Assembly (NCBI GenBank): GCA_963789355.1
Contig: CAWBKK010000008.1
Coordinates: 114,942 to 178,941 of the forward strand
Reading direction: 5' to 3'
DNA length: 64,000 bases
Origin: Gaiellasilicea sp963789355
GTDB taxonomy: Bacteria; Actinomycetota; Thermoleophilia; Gaiellales; Gaiellaceae
Shown piece after piece: positions 1 through 9,122 of the stretch; positions within the stretch are counted from its first letter, which is position 1, and each line of letters begins with the position of its first letter. A program made the translations under genes and the position numbers. The notes beneath the pieces are model-generated. The model was not told the origin of the DNA. It did no database searches and saw nothing but the letters and a program-made list of their open reading frames with translations.

Positions 1-2
1 TC

Positions 3-545
3 GAATACCGCGACTCGCCCTCGTTCCCTGCCGACTACGACGGCGTCGCGACGGAGGTGCTCGTGCGGCCCTCCTCGGCGTTCGAGCAGGAGATCGTCGT
101 CGCCGCAGGCTCGTCCGACGGCGTCGAGGTGAACGCGGCCGTCGTCACCGCCGACGGCTTCGTCGGCACCGTCACCCGCGTGACGGAAGACGCTGCGCGC
201 GTCCGCCTCCTCACCGACGAGTCGAGCGCCGTCTCGTCCGTCGATCTGCGCACGCGTGCAGCCGGCGTCGTCCTGCACGGACAGTCCGGCAACGCGCTCG
301 TGCTCGATCGCGTCTCGAAGCGGGAGGTCGTCCACGTCGGCGACGAGATCGTCACCGCCGGCTGGCGCACCGGCGGCCTGGCGTCGCTCTATCCGAAGGG
401 GATTCCGATCGGCCGGGTCTCGTTCGTCGGCGGGCTCAGCACCGATCTCTGGCAGCAGGTGCTGATCGAGTCGGACGTCGACTTCTCCGCCCTCGACTCG
501 GTCCTCGTCCTCGTGCCGCGCCGCGCGTCCCCGGAGCTTCCGTGA
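3..545 (+). CDS. mreC: Rod shape-determining protein MreC, C-terminal part
   Basis: Only the C-terminal 180 or so codons are in the window; the reading frame is already open at the left edge. MreC is a periplasmic/extracellular scaffold that links the MreB cytoskeleton and MreD to the elongation PBP2-RodA synthase. The visible part is the beta-rich MreC core, with family-like stretches such as DGFVGTVTRV, VRLLTDESSAVSSVD and YPKGIPIGRVSFV. The stop overlaps the mreD start by 4 bp (GTGA). Identification rests on this pattern plus the following mreD, mrdA and rodA. The N-terminal membrane segment and coiled coil lie outside the window. Confidence 0.92.
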   Translation, partial: EYRDSPSFPADYDGVATEVLVRPSSAFEQEIVVAAGSSDGVEVNAAVVTADGFVGTVTRVTEDAARVRLLTDESSAVSSVDLRTRAAGVVLHGQSGNALVLDRVSKREVVHVGDEIVTAGWRTGGLASLYPKGIPIGRVSFVGGLSTDLWQQVLIESDVDFSALDSVLVLVPRRASPELP

Positions 546-1069
546 GTTTCACCGAGAGCACGATCGTCGCGACCGTCGTCTTCGTCGCCGCGCTGCTGCA
601 GGTGACGCTCTTCGCCACGTTCGACCTCGCCGGCGGCGTCGCGGATGTGCTGCTGCTCGCCTTGCTCTCGATCGCCCTCCTGCGCGGCGCGGTCGTCGGC
701 GCCGTGGCCGGCTTCTTCGGCGGCCTCCTCGTCGACGTGGTCACGCTCGACACGCTCGGCGTCTCGGCGCTCCTCTACTCGCTGGCCGGCTACTGGGCCG
801 GGCGCTACGGCGAGACGACCGGCCGCGACCAGAGCTACGCGCCGCTGCTGACCGTCCTCGTCGCCACGATCGCGATCGGTTACGCGGGTTACGGGCTTCA
901 CTTCCTGCTCGGCGAGGAGCTCTCGGCGCGCCGCGCCCTATTCGAGACCCTGCTGCCCGCGCTCGTGCTGAACCTGCTCGTCGCGAGGCCGGTCTTCGGT
1001 CTCTGCCGGGCGGCGCTCGGCCGCGCCTCCGTCGGCGACCGCGTGACGGAGGTGAAGCTCCTTGGCTAG
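542..1069 (+). CDS. mreD: Rod shape-determining membrane protein MreD
   Basis: A 175-aa, very hydrophobic protein with about five membrane segments, matching MreD in length and position between mreC and the PBP2 gene. MreD is an integral component of the elongasome and acts in the cytoplasmic membrane. The GTG start lies in the mreC stop (GTGA), so translation is probably coupled. MreD families are weakly conserved, so the call depends largely on context. No catalytic motif is expected. Confidence 0.88.
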   Translation: MSFTESTIVATVVFVAALLQVTLFATFDLAGGVADVLLLALLSIALLRGAVVGAVAGFFGGLLVDVVTLDTLGVSALLYSLAGYWAGRYGETTGRDQSYAPLLTVLVATIAIGYAGYGLHFLLGEELSARRALFETLLPALVLNLLVARPVFGLCRAALGRASVGDRVTEVKLLG

Positions 1070-3113
1070 CTCGTACCCGGAGCGCCGTTCTCCGTCCGGC
1101 CGCTTCCTCCCGCCCGACCCGCGGACCTCGGAGCCGTACCGCTTCACGCCGCAGCTCGCGCTGCGCGTCGGGGTGCTGGCCGGGCTCGCGCTGATCATCT
1201 TCGCGATCCTCTTCCTGCGCCTCTGGGCGCTGCAGGTGCTCTCCGGCGACCGCTACGTCAACGCGGCCCAGAACAACCAGCTCCGGACGATCCGTGTCGA
1301 GGCGCAGCGGGGCTCGATCGTCGACCGCTCGGGGCGGACGATCGTCTCGAACGTTCCCGGGACCGCGGTCCGGATCTGGACGGCGGACCTGCCGGACGAG
1401 GGGCGCTACGCGATGTTCAAGCGGCTCTCGGTCATCCTCAGGGTGCCGCTGCCGCGGCTGACGAGAGCGCTCGAGGAGAACAGGGGCGATCCGCTGACGC
1501 CGATCCTCGTCAAGACCGCCGTGCACGAGGACCAGGTGATGTATCTCCAGGAGCACCGGGCCGAGTTCCCCGGCGTCGAGATCACGAGCACCTACCTGCG
1601 CGACTACGAGCACAAGGCGCTGGCGGCGCAGCTGCTCGGCTACGTCGGCGAGGTCTCCCCAGCGGAGCTCGAGCAGATCGAGCAGTCGAAGGAGCGCGAT
1701 ATCCGCGGCGGCGAGAAGGTCGGCAAGACCGGGGTGGAGGCGTCCTTCGACCGCTACCTGCGCGGGGTCCCGGGCGCCGCCCAGCTGCGCGTCGACTCCC
1801 TCGGCCAGCCGCTCGGGCCCTTCGAGACGCGTCGTCCCGCCCAGGCGGGCTACAACATCCGGCTCACGCTCGACGTCGGCCTTCAGCGGGTGGCCGAGCG
1901 GGCTCTCCGCGACGGGATCGAGCTGGCGTACGAGGACGACCGGTTCAACGCGAACGGGGGCGCGATCGTCGCGCTCGACCCGCGCGACGGCGCCATTCTC
2001 GCGATGGCGTCGAACCCGACCTACAAGCCGTCGGTCTACGTCGGCCGCGTCGATCCCAAGAAGCTCGAGCCGCTGACCAACGACAGGGTGGCGAAGACGC
2101 GCAACTTTCCCGGCCTGAACAGGGTCACGTCGGTCACCTATCCGCCCGGATCGACCTTCAAGCCGTTGACCGCGCTGGCAGCGATCTCGGACGGTCTCGT
2201 CTCGCCGTACGAGTACATCCAGTGCACGCCGTATGCGGAGTACGGGCTCGACGAGAAGCGGTTCAAGAACTGGAACCCGTACACGAACATGCCGATGACG
2301 CTGACGACGGCGCTCTCCCAGTCCTGCGACACCTACTTCTACGACCTCGGCAACCGTTACTACGAGCGGGGAGAGCGGGAGCGGGCCTACTGGACGAAGA
2401 TGCAGAACTGGGCGAGGAAGTTCGGCTTCGGGCAAGCCTCCGGCCTCGACACCGGCGGCGAAGCGACCGGTCTGCTCCCGACCCCCGCCTGGCGGCGCGA
2501 GACCTATACCGGGATCGACCGCGCCTGGAATCCGGGCGAGCTGATCCAGATGGCGATCGGCCAGAAGGACATCACGGTGACGCCGCTCCAGATGGCGCGC
2601 TTCTACGCCGCGCTCGCGAACGGCGGCAAGCTGGTGAAGCCGCACGTCGTCCAGGCAGCCGAGCGCCCGGCCGCCGAGGGCGAGCCGGCGGTGCCGGTCG
2701 TCACCTTCCCCGCCTCGCCGCCGCAGGAGATCGGCATCGGCGCGGAGGCACTCGAGGTCGTGCGCGCCGGCCTCTTCGAGGCCACGCATGACGCAAACGG
2801 CACCTCGTCGGGGGTCTTCGGCAGCTTCCCCGTCCCGGTCGCCGGCAAGACAGGGACGGCCGAGAAGGTCGTCAACCTCCCCGGTTACCCCGCCGGGCAC
2901 CTCGAGGACCAGGCGTGGTGGTGCGGCTGGGGCCCCTATGACGGCAGCGACTACGTCACCCTCACCGGTGCCAGGCGACCGCCCATCGTCGTGTGCGCCG
3001 TGATCGAGAACGGCGGCCACGGCGGCTCGGTGGCGGCGCCCGCCGCGCTCAAGCTGTTCGAGCACTGGTTCCGCGAGCGGGCCGGAGTCCAGGGAGTCGT
3101 GGCCAGTGATTGA
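1062..3113 (+). CDS. mrdA: Penicillin-binding protein 2 (elongation transpeptidase)
   Basis: This 683-aa class B PBP cross-links peptidoglycan stem peptides during lateral wall growth, working with RodA. One N-terminal membrane segment (about residues 34-54) follows a short basic cytoplasmic tail. The PBP dimer domain comes next, then the transpeptidase domain with S364-T-F-K367 (catalytic Ser), S421-C-D423 and K596-T-G598, in the usual order and spacing. The SxD form of motif 2 is normal for PBP2. The TTG start overlaps mreD by 8 bp, and the stop overlaps the rodA GTG by 8 bp, so this is one operon. The full length is intact. Confidence 0.96.
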   Translation: MASSYPERRSPSGRFLPPDPRTSEPYRFTPQLALRVGVLAGLALIIFAILFLRLWALQVLSGDRYVNAAQNNQLRTIRVEAQRGSIVDRSGRTIVSNVPGTAVRIWTADLPDEGRYAMFKRLSVILRVPLPRLTRALEENRGDPLTPILVKTAVHEDQVMYLQEHRAEFPGVEITSTYLRDYEHKALAAQLLGYVGEVSPAELEQIEQSKERDIRGGEKVGKTGVEASFDRYLRGVPGAAQLRVDSLGQPLGPFETRRPAQAGYNIRLTLDVGLQRVAERALRDGIELAYEDDRFNANGGAIVALDPRDGAILAMASNPTYKPSVYVGRVDPKKLEPLTNDRVAKTRNFPGLNRVTSVTYPPGSTFKPLTALAAISDGLVSPYEYIQCTPYAEYGLDEKRFKNWNPYTNMPMTLTTALSQSCDTYFYDLGNRYYERGERERAYWTKMQNWARKFGFGQASGLDTGGEATGLLPTPAWRRETYTGIDRAWNPGELIQMAIGQKDITVTPLQMARFYAALANGGKLVKPHVVQAAERPAAEGEPAVPVVTFPASPPQEIGIGAEALEVVRAGLFEATHDANGTSSGVFGSFPVPVAGKTGTAEKVVNLPGYPAGHLEDQAWWCGWGPYDGSDYVTLTGARRPPIVVCAVIENGGHGGSVAAPAALKLFEHWFRERAGVQGVVASD

Positions 3114-4282
3114 GTACGCGTCACGCTCCCGCCCCGTCGCGCGCGACCTCGACGTCGTCGGCCTCCTCCGCAGGCTGGACTGGATCCTCCTGCTCGGCGT
3201 CGGCGCGATCATCGCCTACGGGCTCGTGGCGGTGGCCGGGATCACCCGCTTCGACATCGAGGGTGACGAGAGCTACTACGTCGTCCGGCAGGGGATCGCC
3301 GCCGGCCTCGGCTTCGCCGGCTTCCTGGTCGCGCTCGCGATCGACCCGGAGCGCTACCGCCGGGCGCAGAAGGCGATCTTCGGACTGACGCTCGTCGGGA
3401 TGCTGCTCGTCTTCCCGCTCGCCGACTCGACACGCGGCTCGAAGCGGTGGATCGAGATCGGCCCCTTCCAGTTCCAGCCGTCCGAGTTCGGGAAGCTCCT
3501 CTTCGTGCTCGCGCTCGCGGGCTTCCTCGCCGACCGCGCCCGGCGGCTGCACGAGCCGAGAGTGGTGCTGCAGGCGATCGGGCTCGCGGTGATCCCGATT
3601 GCGCTCGTCTTCAAGCAGCCCGACCTCGGGACGGCGCTCGTCTACGGAGCCGCGCTCGTCGCCTGCCTCTTCGTGGCCGGGATCCGCTGGACCCATCTCA
3701 CCCTGCTCGTCGGCGTCGTCGCGCTGCTCGCGGCGAGTGTCGTCTGGTTCCTGCCGGCGGCCGGCGTCGAGGTGCTCGAGCCCTACCAGGCCGCCCGGCT
3801 CAACTTCACGAATCTCGAGGAGGACCCCGGCGGCACGGCCTACAACCAGACGCAGTCGATCACCGCCGTCGGGTCGGGCGGGCTCGACGGGCGCGGCGTC
3901 CAGGGCGCGACCCAGACGCGGCTCGACTACCTCCCCGAGCACCACACCGACTTCGTCTTCGCGGCCCTCGCCGAGCAGCGAGGCTTCTTCGGCGCCGCGT
4001 TCCTGCTCGGCCTCTTCCTGCTGATCGTCTGGCGCGGCCTCCGCGTGGTCACGGTCGCGCGGGACGCGTTCTCCGCGATCGTCGCGGGCGGGATCGTGAT
4101 CGCGCTTCCTCTTCCAGGTCTTCATCAACGTCGGCATGACGATGGGAATCGCGCCCGTGACCGGGATTCCGCTCCCGTTCGTCACCGTGGGCGGCTCGTC
4201 GATGGTGATGAACATCGTCGCGATCGGCGTGCTCCAGTCGATTCACGCGCGAGGCCACCTCGGCCGCCGGCGGGCCCGCTGA
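3106..4282 (+). CDS. rodA: Rod shape-determining protein RodA (apparent frameshift)
   Basis: RodA is the SEDS-family peptidoglycan glycosyltransferase partnered with PBP2. The multi-pass protein carries SEDS signatures: FQFQPSEFGKL, LDYLPEHHTDFVFA and, at the end, GMTMGIAPVTGIPLPFVTVGGSS. The reading frame breaks at about 4102-4105 (ATCGCGCTTCC). Upstream codons are in frame 1 and the conserved C-terminus is in frame 2. Restoring one CG (GCGCGC) repairs the gene to about 392 aa, ending at the TGA at 4280-4282. Uncorrected, the frame runs on into the next gene as a false 654-aa fusion. I read this as a sequence error or a fresh slippage mutation, because rodA is normally needed beside mrdA. 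Confidence 0.9.
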
Positions 4283-5070
4283 TGGCCAAGGGGTTGCATC
4301 CGCTGGCGATCTTGGGCCTTGTCCGCGAGCTGAAGATCGCTGCCCAGGACACCCGCCCGCTGGTCGTCAGCGGGCCCCTCGCGGCGCAGCTCGAGAAGGA
4401 GCTCTCCCGCGGCGCCGCACCCGGGGCGGTTCGGGTCGGCGGGCGGGTCCAGGATGCGGACGCGCTGATCCGTGTGCTCGCGGGAGCCCCGACGGAGGAG
4501 GACGAGCAGGAGCTGAAGGCGGCGAAGCGCGCGAAGGTGCCGGTCGTCGTCGTCCAGACCGGCACGGAGGACTTCGACATCCCCTACGTGCTCGCAACCG
4601 ACGTCGTCACGTGCCGCCCCGGGCAGGGCTTCCCGGTCGAGGAGATCGCCAAGGCCGTCGCCGCCAGGCTCGGCGAAGCCGGCACGGGCCTCGCTGCGCG
4701 GCTGCCGGTGCTGCGCGAACCGCTGTGCCGGGAGCTGATCGAGTCGTTCTCCCGCAAGAACGGGATCCTCGCGGTCGCGATCTTCGTCCCGGGCGCCGAC
4801 TTCCCCGTCCTGACGCTCAACCAGGTCCGGCTCGTGCTCCGGCTCGGTGCCGCCTACGGCGTCGAGATCGATCAGCAGCGGCTGCCCGAGGTGCTCGCCA
4901 CCGTGGCGGCCGGGTTCGGGTTTCGTGCTGCCGCGCGCCAGCTCCTCGGCGCGATCCCGATCGCCGGCTGGGCCGTCAAGGGCGGGATCGCCTACGCCGG
5001 CACCCGCGCGCTCGGCGAGGCGGCGATGCGCTACTTCCAGAGCGCCGCTGAGGACAAAACCGCCGCGTAA
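4282..5070 (+). CDS. DUF697/YcjF-like membrane-associated protein
   Basis: A 262-aa protein starting with ATG inside the rodA stop (TGATG). The N-terminal half looks like an alpha/beta domain (for example KVPVVVVQTG, then IPYVLATDVV). The C-terminal half has alternating hydrophobic helices rich in Gly/Ala (LAVAIFVPGADFPVLTLNQV, AIPIAGWAVKGGIAYAGTRA). That C-terminal half resembles the DUF697/YcjF domain often coupled to GTPases. Its biochemical role is unknown. Tight overlap with rodA suggests co-expression with the elongation machinery. Its true start is hidden if the rodA frameshift is ignored. Confidence 0.75.
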   Translation: MAKGLHPLAILGLVRELKIAAQDTRPLVVSGPLAAQLEKELSRGAAPGAVRVGGRVQDADALIRVLAGAPTEEDEQELKAAKRAKVPVVVVQTGTEDFDIPYVLATDVVTCRPGQGFPVEEIAKAVAARLGEAGTGLAARLPVLREPLCRELIESFSRKNGILAVAIFVPGADFPVLTLNQVRLVLRLGAAYGVEIDQQRLPEVLATVAAGFGFRAAARQLLGAIPIAGWAVKGGIAYAGTRALGEAAMRYFQSAAEDKTAA

Positions 5071-5126
5071 CCCCATGCCGTCCGGTTCCGGTCCTATGGT
5101 TCCGGAAACGACGGGAGGGAGGCGAG

Positions 5127-5321
5127 ATGGTCGGTTCCGAGCACGCGGAAGAGCTGCTTCAGATCGAGGAAGCGGACGCCTGGTTCGAATACCTCGAGGC
5201 CACGCGGGCGCAGAACGAGACGCGCTACGCCGAGCTCGAGCCATGGGCCTGGGCCCGTCTCTCACAGCGGTTGCGGGCCGTTCGCGCGCGCCGCGCTCGG
5301 CTGCGCCCTGCCGCCGCGTAG
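5127..5321 (+). CDS. Small charged protein, unknown function
   Basis: A 64-aa protein. The ATG follows a purine-rich Shine-Dalgarno stretch (GGGAGGGAGGCGAG). The sequence is helical and acidic at the N-terminus (EELLQIEEADAWFEYLEAT) and Arg-rich at the C-terminus (RLRAVRARRARLR). I do not recognise a family. The ribosome-binding site and separation from neighbouring genes argue that it is real. Confidence 0.55.
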   Translation: MVGSEHAEELLQIEEADAWFEYLEATRAQNETRYAELEPWAWARLSQRLRAVRARRARLRPAAA

Positions 5322-5407
5322 GGAGCCCGCCGCGAGTCGCCCGAGCCTGCTGATACCCTGCTCGCAGGCCATGCCTACCGTTTTCACACTCAATCGCAGC
5401 GCGCGAC

Positions 5408-5425
5408 CGGCCGCATCCGCGGCCG
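5408..5425 (+). promoter_or_regulatory. Hairpin in the 5' region of the RNase E/G gene
   Basis: A perfect 7-bp stem CGGCCGC/GCGGCCG with an ATCC loop is followed by TGTCTTTG, 34 bases before the rne start codon. It may be an attenuator or an RNase-sensitive 5' UTR element. Autoregulation through the 5' UTR is known for E. coli RNase E, but nothing here proves it. Confidence 0.4.
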
Positions 5426-5458
5426 TGTCTTTGCGCGCGCTCACTCTAGGAGAAGCAT

Positions 5459-8240
5459 TTGTCCCCGTGGTTCCGCAGGAAGAAAAAGCAAGAACAGTCC
5501 GAGCAGCCGGCGCAGGAAGCTCCCGCGCCCGCCCCGCAGCCGACACAGGCTGAGCCGACCTTCGCGGCGGCTTCGGCCGACGCGGCAACCGATCCCAGGA
5601 AGCGACGTCGCGGCAACCGCGGCGGGCGCGGGCGCAAGAAGCCCGGCGCCCTCGCGACCGCCGAGACCGCGACCGAGACGGCCGAGAAGCCGGAGCAGAA
5701 GCCGGCCCCGCAGCGTCGCGAGCGCAAGCCGCGCGAGCAGGGCGAGCGGAGCCAGCGGCAGGAGCGCCGTGCGAATCAGCAGGGCAACCGCCGCCGCGTC
5801 CCGCAGAAGCGCGCGCCGCTGCCGAAGGCCAAGCGCGAGCTCCTGATCTCGGTCGACGTCGGCGAGCAGCGCGTCGCCATCGTCGAGGACGATCGCGTCG
5901 CCGAGGTCTACCTGGAACGGCCCGAGCGCCGCTCGATCGCCGGCAACATCTATCTCGGGACGGTCGACAACGTCCTGCCCGGAATGGAAGCGGCGTTCGT
6001 CGAGATCGGTCTCGAGAAGAACGGCTTCCTCTACGTCGACGAGATCGTCGTGCCCGAGCTCGAGGGCAAGCGGCACGGCAAGAAGATCACCGATCTGATC
6101 GCGCGCGGGCAGCAGATCCTCGTCCAGGCGGTCAAGGATCCGATGAAGACGAAGGGCGCGCGGCTCACGACCGAGATCTCGCTGCCCGGGCGCTTCCTCG
6201 TCTTCGTCCCGCAGGGCGAGGGCCTCGGCGTCTCGCGCCGGCTCGACGACAACGAGCGCACTCGCCTGAAGGAGATCATCAAGCACCTCGACGTCAAGGA
6301 GGGCGGCGTGATCGTCCGCACCGCGGCGGAAGGCGCCTCGGCCGAGGACATCGAGCGCGACCTCGTCTTCCTGCAGCGGCTCTGGAAGACGATCCAGGCG
6401 CAAGGCGAAGAACGCGAAGGCGCCGTCGCTCGTCTACCAGGAGGCCGAGCTCCCGCTTCGGATCGTCCGCGATCTCTTCGCCGGCGACTTCGAGAGCGCC
6501 CAGATCGACCACGAGCGCACCTACAAGCGGATCGTCGGCTACCTGAAGAAGACGTCGCCGCACATGCTCGAGCGCGTCCACCGCTACAAGGAGAAGACGC
6601 CGCTCTTCGAGGGCACGGGCGTCGACGCCGAGATCCGCTCGACGCTGAACCGCCGCGTCGACCTGCCGTCGGGCGGCTACCTGATCTTCGACTACGCCGA
6701 GGCGTTCACGGTCGTCGACGTCAACACGGGCCGCTTCGTCGGCTCGCGCTCGAAGAACTCGACCGGCCGGCTCGAGGACACGATCACGAAGAACAACCTC
6801 GAGGCGGTGAAGGAAGTCGTGCGCCAGCTGCGGCTGCGCGACATCGGCGGGATCATCGTCATCGACTTCATCGACATGGCGAACCCGAAGAACCGCGCCA
6901 CCGTCGAGGAGGCGCTCCGGACCGAGCTCGAGCGCGACCGGACGAAGACCTACGTCGTCGAGATCTCCCCGCTCGGTCTCGTCGAGATGACGCGCCAGAA
7001 CGTCACCGACGGGCCGCGCGAGATCCTGACCAAGAAGTGCCCGACCTGCGCCGGCGACGGAATCGTCGTCTCGGAGGCCTCCGCGGCGCTCGAGGTCGAG
7101 CGGCGCCTGCGCACGCTCGCAGCCGGCTCCCGCGCGCAGGCGTTCCAGGTCGAGGTCAACCCGAAGACGATGTCGCTCCTGCTCGGCAAGGGCGGCACGC
7201 GCCTCGCCGAGATCGAGGAGGCGTCGAAGAAGCGCTTCTTCCTGGTGCCGAAGGAGGGCGCACACTCCGACCACGCCGCCGTGCTGGCCGAGGGCAAGCT
7301 GGCCGACCTGCAGCCGCCCGCGCCGATCGCGGAGGGAACGGAGATCGACCTCAAGCTGGTCGAGCTGGACAAGCACGACGCCGGCTCTGCGGTCGGCAAG
7401 CACGACGGGATCGACGTCGTCGTCGGCGGCGCCGCGAAGCTCGTCGGCAAGAAGGCGAAGGTGCGCGTCGAGCGCGTGCTCGACGGCGTCGCCTACGCGA
7501 CCGCTCTGAACGGCGTCGAGTCGACCGCGGATCCGATCACGTTCGAGAGCGAGGCCGAGAAGCCCACACGGGCGCCGAGCCGCGCCAAGAAGGCGGCGGA
7601 GACGGGCGAGATCGAAGCCGAGGCCGAGGTCGAGGAGCTCGAGGTCGGTGAGGCCGAGGTCGTGGACGAGGTCGACGACGACGAGCCCGAGGACGAGCCG
7701 GAGGAGGCTGTCGGTGCCGCCCCCGAGGACGCCGAGGGCGCTCCCGTCAAGAAGAAGACGCGCCGCGGCTCCCGCGGCGGCCGCAACCGCAAGAAGAAGC
7801 CGGCGGCGGACGGCACCGATGCGCCCGACGCTGTCGAGGACGAGGCTGCTGCGGACGAAGCGGGTCCGGCGGCACCGCGGATCCACGTTCCCGACCTCGA
7901 GCTCGGCGACGAAAAGCCGGCGCCGAGGAAGCGGGCGCCGAAGCCCAAGCCGAAGCCGAGCGCCGAGGAGGGCGACGACGAGGCAGCCGAGCTGGTCGCC
8001 GCGGCAGTCGCCGTGGAGACGGATGGCTCCGATGCTGCGCCGGCGAAGAAGAAGACGCGTCGCGGGTCGCGCGGTGGCCGCAATCGCAAGAAGCCGGCGA
8101 CCGCCACGACTGCGACGACCGAGAACGGCGCCGAGCCGGCGGCGCAGGAGCCCCGGATCGAGGCCGCCACGAATGGCTCCGAGCCCGCCTCGGACGAGTA
8201 CGTTCCTATGTCCGAGTGGCTCGACGACCTGGACCGCTAG
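5459..8240 (+). CDS. rne: Ribonuclease E/G family endoribonuclease (apparent frameshift)
   Basis: About 927 aa once the frame is repaired. The enzyme cleaves single-stranded RNA at AU-rich sites in mRNA decay and rRNA/tRNA maturation. Order: an Arg/Glu/Ala-rich extension (1 to about 115), an S1 domain (LLISVDVGEQRVAIVEDD onward), then the catalytic domain with VVDVNTGRFVG and IVIDFIDMANPKNR (Mg-binding Asp residues near 6717 and 6873). The Zn-link CPTC is at 7038-7049. A long acidic tail holds two copies of a KKKTRRGSRGGRNRKK box near 7750 and 8045. The TTG start is preceded by AGGAGAAG. The frame breaks at 6398-6401; restoring GCGCGC gives QARAKNAKAPSLVYQE. Confidence 0.93.
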
Positions 8241-8244
8241 TCGC

Positions 8245-8276
8245 TACAATCCCACGGCTCGCGGGTCAGTCCCGCG
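8245..8276 (+). promoter_or_regulatory. Promoter -10 and leader hairpin of rplU
   Basis: TACAAT at 8245-8250 fits a -10 box. About 10 bases later comes a perfect stem CGCGGG/CCCGCG (8260-8265 and 8271-8276, loop TCAGT) followed by TCTTT. It sits in the short gap before L21. It could end rne transcription or serve as an L21 leader element. Confidence 0.45.
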
Positions 8277-8305
8277 TCTTTCTGCGCTCGTCCCTAACTA
8301 CTCAC

Positions 8306-8851
8306 ATGACTCCTTACGCGATCATCTCCGTCGGCGGCAAGCAGTACCGCGTCCGCGAGGGCGAGAAGCTGCTCGTCGACCGGCTCAAGCACGGTGCGGG
8401 CAACACTTTCCAGCCGGCCGTGCTCCTGATCGGGGGCGACGGCACGACCGATCTCTCGCCGAGCGCGACGGTGACCGCGCGCGTTGTCGCGGACGTCAAG
8501 GGCGACAAGATCCGGATCGGCAAGTACCGGCCGAAGAACGGCTACAAGAAGCACACGGGCTTCCGCGCCAGCCTTTCCCAGATCGAGATCGAGTCGATCG
8601 GTGGCGCGAAGAAGGCAGCGGCGAAGAAGGCCGAGCCTGCCGCAGCCGCGGTTGCACCCGCCGCCGACGATCGCGTCAAGGGAATGCCGTCGGGGTACGA
8701 AGAGCTCACGGTCGCGCAGATCAAGGAGCAGTCCTCCGACTGGAACCGCCCCATGCTCGAGGCCGCCCTGGAGTACGAGCAGGCTCACGGCAAGCGCAAG
8801 GGCGCGCTGGCTGCACTCGAGTCGGCCCTGGCAGAGAAGGAGAGCGACTAA
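8306..8851 (+). CDS. rplU: 50S ribosomal protein L21 with C-terminal extension
   Basis: The first 100 residues or so are a normal L21 (MTPYAIISVGGKQYRVREG, then KIRIGKYRPKNGYKKHTGFR). L21 is usually about 103 aa; this protein is 181 aa. An Ala/Lys linker leads into a helical module (GYEELTVAQIKEQ, LEAALEYEQAHGKRKGALAA). A similar short module occurs at the ends of other actinobacterial proteins in my recollection, but its function is unknown. The start is the ATG at 8306; reading upstream would enter rne. The stop overlaps the rpmA ATG by one base. Confidence 0.93.
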   Translation: MTPYAIISVGGKQYRVREGEKLLVDRLKHGAGNTFQPAVLLIGGDGTTDLSPSATVTARVVADVKGDKIRIGKYRPKNGYKKHTGFRASLSQIEIESIGGAKKAAAKKAEPAAAAVAPAADDRVKGMPSGYEELTVAQIKEQSSDWNRPMLEAALEYEQAHGKRKGALAALESALAEKESD

Positions 8852-9117
8852 TGGCGCACAAGAAAGGCCTCGGGTCCTCCCGGAACGGCCGCGACTCGAA
8901 CGCGAAGCGCCTCGGCGTCAAGATCTTCGCCGGCCAGAAGGTCAAGGCCGGCATGATCATCGTCCGCCAGCGCGGCACCCGCTTCCGCCCCGGCGCGGGC
9001 GTCGGGATCGGCCGCGACGACACCATCTTCGCCAAGCGCGAGGGCACGGTCGAGTTCCGCACGAGCGGCGAGAAGCGCTTCATCTCGGTCGCCGAGACCG
9101 ACACGACGCAGACCTAG
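8851..9117 (+). CDS. rpmA: 50S ribosomal protein L27
   Basis: 88 aa with the invariant N-terminus MAHKKGLGSSRNGRDSNAK, which reaches the peptidyl-transferase centre, and the GVGIGRDDTIFA core. Length and order (rplU-rpmA-obgE) are standard. It starts in the rplU stop codon. Confidence 0.98.
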   Translation: MAHKKGLGSSRNGRDSNAKRLGVKIFAGQKVKAGMIIVRQRGTRFRPGAGVGIGRDDTIFAKREGTVEFRTSGEKRFISVAETDTTQT

Positions 9118-9122
9118 CTCCG

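Noticed and set aside
741..3212. An 823-aa open frame antisense to the PBP2 gene
   Set aside because: Its sequence is Arg/Glu/Asp-rich low complexity with no domain. It mirrors codon bias of a well-supported gene on the other strand. Similar long antisense frames over sucA, leuA, the ABC exporter and others were dropped for the same reason.
3106..5070. A 654-aa RodA-YcjF fusion
   Set aside because: The stretch after 4102 (PLPGLHQRRHDDGNRARD) is out-of-frame RodA. The proper RodA C-terminus is in the next frame and ends at 4282, where the second gene starts.
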